DNA of 19,602 nucleotides, taken from contig CALJMC010000128.1 in assembly GCA_937982385.1 (NCBI GenBank), positions 1-19,602 of the forward strand, read 5' to 3'. This document shows positions 16,262-19,602 of this stretch, piece by piece (the first letter of the stretch is position 1; every line of letters begins with the position of its first letter). Position numbers and translations under genes: made by a program. The notes beneath the pieces are model-generated. The model searched no databases. It saw only the letters and a list, made by a program, of their open reading frames with translations, and was not told the origin of the DNA. The stretch is from an uncultured Rickettsiales bacterium (GTDB lineage Bacteria > Pseudomonadota > Alphaproteobacteria > Rickettsiales > UBA998).

Positions 16262-16302
16262 ACATTCCATGTAGTAACATATAGTAGTTAAGGCATTATA
16301 AT

Positions 16303-17772
16303 ATGACCGATATAACAGCACTCACGCTTTCAGAGGCGAAAACAAAACTTGACGCGGGTGAGCTTTCCTCGCGGGAGCTGACGCAAGCATTTTTGGATAG
16401 AATAGAGAGTAAAAACGGTGAGTTAAATGCTTATATTACCGTAACGGATGAGTTTTCTTTGGCGGCGGCTGATGAAGCTGATAAGCGCATTGCAGCGGGC
16501 GAGGCGCGCACGCTTGAGGGTTTGCCGATCGCGGTGAAGGATTTGTTCTGCACCAAGGGTGTGCAGTCGACTGCGGGTTCAAAAATGCTGAAAGGCTTTA
16601 TCCCTCCTTATGAATCTACCGTCACGCAAAATTTGTTTGACCAAGGGATGGTGATGCTCGGCAAAACCAATCTTGATGAGTTCGCGATGGGCTCAGCCAA
16701 CATCACGAGTTATTATGGCGAAGTGAAAAACCCGTGGAAACGCGCAGACGGCAAGGATGTCGTGCCAGGTGGTTCGTCTGGTGGGTCATCCTCTGCTTTG
16801 GCGGCGGATTTATGTTTGGCGGCATTGGGAACAGATACGGGCGGGTCAATCCGCCAGCCTGCGTCGTTTACTGGTACGGTAGGTTTTAAGCCGACCTATG
16901 GCCGTTGCTCACGTTGGGGCATTGTGGCGTTCGCCTCCTCGCTCGACCAAGCAGGGCCTATGACCAAATCGGTGCGCGATGCGGCGATGTTGTTCGAGGT
17001 GATGGGCGGGCATGACCCGAAAGATTCCACCTCTTCAAGCCGCGCGATGCCGAATGTGCAAGCGGCGCTCGGTGGCAGCATTAAGGGCAAGAAAATCGGT
17101 TTGCCGAAGGAATATCGTGCAGATGGCATGGATGCGGAGATTGATGCATTATGGGAAAAAGGCGCAAACTTGCTGCGTGAGGCGGGTGCTGAGGTGGTTG
17201 AGATTTCACTCCCACATACTAAATATGCCCTTGCGACCTATTATATCGTTGCCCCTGCGGAGGCATCGTCCAATTTGTCGCGCTATGATGGCGTGAAGTT
17301 TGGGCATCGCTCCTTCGAGAAGGGAGACTCCATTGATACGCTCTATGAAAAGTCCCGTTCTGAAGGGTTTGGCGATGAGGTGAAGCGCCGTATATTGATA
17401 GGAACCTACGTATTATCAGCAGGTTATTATGACGCCTATTACCTGAAAGCACAGCGTGTGCGCGGACTGATTATTGAAGATTTCAAACAAGCGTTCAGCA
17501 AAGTGGATGCAATTCTCACCCCCACCGCACCATCCGCCGCCTTTGCGCTGGGTGAAGAGGTTGATCCTGTCACGATGTATCTCAATGATGTGTTCACCGT
17601 GCCGGCATCCTTGGCGGGCTTGCCTGCGATGTCACTCCCAGCAGGTTTAAACTCAGAAGGTTTGCCACTAGGTCTACAACTCATCGGCGCAAGCTATGAC
17701 GAAGAAGGTTTATTCACCGTCGCCAGCGCGCTGGAAGAAGCATTAGAGTTTAACGCGAAGGCGGGGGCGTAA
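16303..17772 (+). CDS. gatA: aspartyl/glutamyl-tRNA amidotransferase subunit A
   Basis: Glutaminase subunit of the GatCAB amidotransferase, which converts Glu-tRNA-Gln (and often Asp-tRNA-Asn) to the amide form in the cytoplasm. 489 residues, normal for the family. The amidase-signature residues are visible: K79 in LPIAVKDLFCTKG, the glycine/serine loop VPGGSSGGS (154-162) that holds the cis-serine, and nucleophile S182 in GTDTGGSIRQPA. The ATG at 16303-16305 has AAGG at about 16290-16293. gatB starts 3 bases after its stop, so the two are one operon. gatC, usually next to these genes, is not in the window. Confidence 0.97.
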   Translation: MTDITALTLSEAKTKLDAGELSSRELTQAFLDRIESKNGELNAYITVTDEFSLAAADEADKRIAAGEARTLEGLPIAVKDLFCTKGVQSTAGSKMLKGFIPPYESTVTQNLFDQGMVMLGKTNLDEFAMGSANITSYYGEVKNPWKRADGKDVVPGGSSGGSSSALAADLCLAALGTDTGGSIRQPASFTGTVGFKPTYGRCSRWGIVAFASSLDQAGPMTKSVRDAAMLFEVMGGHDPKDSTSSSRAMPNVQAALGGSIKGKKIGLPKEYRADGMDAEIDALWEKGANLLREAGAEVVEISLPHTKYALATYYIVAPAEASSNLSRYDGVKFGHRSFEKGDSIDTLYEKSRSEGFGDEVKRRILIGTYVLSAGYYDAYYLKAQRVRGLIIEDFKQAFSKVDAILTPTAPSAAFALGEEVDPVTMYLNDVFTVPASLAGLPAMSLPAGLNSEGLPLGLQLIGASYDEEGLFTVASALEEALEFNAKAGA

Positions 17773-17775
17773 ATC

Positions 17776-19233
17776 ATGACATATACAATTCAAGGCAATA
17801 CGGGTGAGTGGGAAGTGGTGATGGGCTTGGAAGTGCATGCGCAGATTGCTTCTGAGTCGAAGCTGTTTTCGGGGTCATCAACGGAGTTTGGGGCGGAGCC
17901 GAACCATCATGTGTCGTTGGTGGATGCGGCGTTGCCGGGGATGCTGCCGGTGATTAATGAATATTGCGTGCGCCAGGCGGTGAAGACGGGCTTGGGCTTG
18001 AAAGCAAAAATTCATAAGCGTTCGATATTTGACCGTAAGAATTATTTTTATCCTGATTTGCCGCAGGGCTATCAGATTTCTCAATTCCTTGATCCTATTG
18101 TAGGCGAAGGGGAATTGGAGATTGAATTGGACGATGGTTCAGTGAAAAAAATTGGGATTACGCGCTTGCATATGGAGCAGGATGCAGGGAAATCGCTGCA
18201 TGAAGCATCACCTGATTCGAGCTTTATTGATTTGAATCGCTCAGGCATTGCCCTGATGGAGATTGTGTCTGACCCTGATTTGCGTTCGCCTGAAGAAGCG
18301 CAAGCTTATGTTCGCAAGCTCCGTGCGATTGTGCGCTATCTCGGCACCTGTGGTGGCGATATGGAAAAAGGTGAGTTGCGCGCGGATGCGAATGTTTCTG
18401 TACGTTTGGTCGGTGAGACTGAGCTGGGAACGCGTTGTGAAATCAAAAACCTGAACTCAACCCGCAATATGATGAAAGCGATTGAGTTTGAGGCGGAGCG
18501 CCAAGTAGAGATTTTGGAATCGGGCGGCGAGGTCGATCAAGAAACCCGTCTTTGGGATACGAGTGCGAATGAAACACGCACGATGCGCTCGAAAGAAGAT
18601 GCGATGGATTACCGTTATTTTCCAGACCCTGACCTGCTACCACTTGAACTATCAGATGAACTCTTGGCAGAGCTTGAAGCGGAACTTCCTGAGCTTCCTG
18701 ATGAGAAAAAAGCGCGCTATATGGCGGATTATGGCATGACGCCCTATGATGCATCTGTGATTGTCTCTGATCGTGAAAATGCGGCCTATTTCGAGGCGAT
18801 GATGGAAGAGGGGGCTGACCCGAAACTGACCACCGTATGGATGACAGCGGAACTCTTTGGGCGTTTGAACAAGCTTGAAAAAGATATTCAAGGTTCTCCA
18901 GTCTCTGCGGTGCAGCTTGCGGGCTTGGTGAAGCTTATCTCGGGCAATGAGATTAACGGTAAAATCGCGAAGGTCGTGCTCGATGAGATGATTGAATCGG
19001 GCAAAGATGCGGACGTGATTGTCGAAGAGAAGGGCCTAAAACAAGTCACCGATATTGGCGCGATTCAAGGCGTGATTGATGAAGTGATTGCGAATAATGC
19101 CGACAAAGTGGCAGCCTATAAAGGCGGACAAGAAAAACTCTTCGGCTTCTTCGTAGGTCAAGTCATGAAAGCATCAGGCGGCAAAGCTAACCCCCAAGCA
19201 GTGAATAAACTGCTTAAGGATGTTTTGGGCTAA
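17776..19233 (+). CDS. gatB: aspartyl/glutamyl-tRNA amidotransferase subunit B
   Basis: Kinase/transamidase subunit of GatCAB: it phosphorylates the mischarged aminoacyl-tRNA and receives ammonia from GatA. 485 residues, full length. The N-terminal catalytic domain has MGLEVHAQ (16-23), KLFSGSS, FDRKNYFYPDLPQGYQ (85-100), and further on MEIVSDPDLRSPEEA and CEIKNLNS. The C-terminal YqeY-like tRNA-binding tail ends in FFVGQVMKASGGKANP and LLKDVLG. The ATG at 17776 is 3 bases after the gatA stop, with a G-run in the end of gatA serving as ribosome site. A hairpin terminator lies right after the stop. Confidence 0.97.
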   Translation: MTYTIQGNTGEWEVVMGLEVHAQIASESKLFSGSSTEFGAEPNHHVSLVDAALPGMLPVINEYCVRQAVKTGLGLKAKIHKRSIFDRKNYFYPDLPQGYQISQFLDPIVGEGELEIELDDGSVKKIGITRLHMEQDAGKSLHEASPDSSFIDLNRSGIALMEIVSDPDLRSPEEAQAYVRKLRAIVRYLGTCGGDMEKGELRADANVSVRLVGETELGTRCEIKNLNSTRNMMKAIEFEAERQVEILESGGEVDQETRLWDTSANETRTMRSKEDAMDYRYFPDPDLLPLELSDELLAELEAELPELPDEKKARYMADYGMTPYDASVIVSDRENAAYFEAMMEEGADPKLTTVWMTAELFGRLNKLEKDIQGSPVSAVQLAGLVKLISGNEINGKIAKVVLDEMIESGKDADVIVEEKGLKQVTDIGAIQGVIDEVIANNADKVAAYKGGQEKLFGFFVGQVMKASGGKANPQAVNKLLKDVLG

Positions 19234-19240
19234 AAAATAA

Positions 19241-19280
19241 CGCGGTGAGGGTTATCCCACCGCGCTTAGCCGAGTTTTTT
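19241..19280. terminator. probable bidirectional Rho-independent terminator
   Basis: CGCGGTG (19241-19247) pairs perfectly with CACCGCG (19258-19264), with two extra G-C pairs inside and a short loop. On the plus strand a run of six T follows at 19275-19280, ten bases after the stem. On the minus strand the stem is followed directly by TTATTTTTTA. It therefore serves gatB and the convergent outer-membrane protein gene, and suits the minus-strand gene best. Confidence 0.65.
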
Positions 19281-19300
19281 ATTATTATTTGTTATTGTTA

Positions 19301-19602
19301 TTAGAAACGATATTTCGCGCCGACCATCACCACAGGATAGAGGTTGAAGTCGCTGAGGCTGTCTTCAAGCTGACTGCGCTCTTGTTCTAGGTCATTGGCG
19401 AAGAAGGGTGCGCTAGCCAAGAACACTGGGTCGGTTTGTGCGGTTAGTTCTACATCAGCATCACCAATATATTTCGCGCCTAAGTCGACACTCAACTCCC
19501 ATTTACTATTACGCGATAGGCCGCCCGTATAGCCAATACCAAGATAGGGTTGCACAATGTCGCGCTCGACGTCTGCTGTGACGCTTTGCACTTGCGCGGT
19601 GT
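19301..19602 (-). CDS. outer-membrane beta-barrel protein, C-terminal end (runs off right edge)
   Basis: About 100 C-terminal residues of a protein whose 5' part lies outside the window; the frame stays open to the edge. Alternating strands QPYLGIGYTGG, KWELSVDLGAKYIG and LYPVVMVGAKYRF, with the final residue phenylalanine, are the mark of an outer-membrane barrel handled by the BAM complex. A stretch before the last strand (DLEQERSQLEDSLSDF) looks like a helix or long turn. I recall related uncharacterised proteobacterial proteins that end in a similar FYPVVSLGxxYRF. The substrate, if any, is unknown. The stop at 19301-19303 is 37 bases from the shared terminator stem. Confidence 0.8.
   Translation of the reverse strand, partial: TAQVQSVTADVERDIVQPYLGIGYTGGLSRNSKWELSVDLGAKYIGDADVELTAQTDPVFLASAPFFANDLEQERSQLEDSLSDFNLYPVVMVGAKYRF

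Noticed and set aside
15977..16321. 114-codon minus-strand reading frame across the gatA spacer
   Set aside because: It overlaps the end of the RHH-like gene and the start of gatA, has no ribosome site, and its open length follows from the G+C-rich spacer; no domain is recognisable.

Overview
The window looks like part of an alphaproteobacterial chromosome of intermediate G+C. Three things point there. A minus-strand block runs plsY-dprA-topA-rnr, a small orphan gene encodes the NDUFS4-type accessory subunit of respiratory complex I, and glutaminyl-tRNA is evidently made by the indirect route (gltX, gatA and gatB present). A small protein that resembles the DUF2610 family, which I recall mainly from Rickettsiales, is compatible with that class. 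I cannot name a genus. No tRNA, rRNA, CRISPR array, insertion sequence or prophage is visible, and no stretch longer than 300 bases lacks a gene.

Layout: (1) 1-491, minus, 5' part of gltX. (2) 606-1661, plus, an A+T-rich unknown gene with a twin-arginine-like motif, overlapping nadE tail to tail. (3) 1651-3291, minus, glutamine-dependent NAD+ synthetase. (4) 3438-5779, minus, a two-gene unit: a DUF2610-like protein, then a 675-residue helical protein with a polyglutamine-rich, basic C-terminus. (5) 5917-7245, minus, an NtrC-like regulator whose receiver and AAA+ domains are both degenerate but whose Fis-type helix-turn-helix is intact. (6) 7444-7737, minus, the NDUFS4 homologue, and 7872-8804, plus, a GT-A glycosyltransferase; they are divergent with good promoter-like hexamers between them. 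(7) 8801-15539, minus, a compact cluster plsY, dprA, topA, rnr. (8) 15677-16081, plus, a ribbon-helix-helix-like small protein divergent from plsY, with a palindrome on both candidate -10 boxes. (9) 16082-16302, a G+C-rich, inverted-repeat-rich spacer. (10) 16303-19233, plus, gatA-gatB. (11) 19241-19280, a probable bidirectional terminator. (12) 19301-19602, minus, the C-terminal end of an outer-membrane beta-barrel protein.

Most of the window is housekeeping: aminoacyl-tRNA supply (gltX, gatAB), NAD+ synthesis, complex I, phospholipid synthesis (plsY), DNA topology and uptake processing (topA, dprA) and RNA decay (rnr). The parts that are not ordinary are the degenerate NtrC-like protein with inverted repeats at both ends of its gene, the DUF2610-like/Q-rich pair, the twin-arginine-like orphan, and the small RHH-like gene with its palindromic control region and the odd spacer behind it. 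I see no convincing multi-gene new system; these are separate leads of modest strength.
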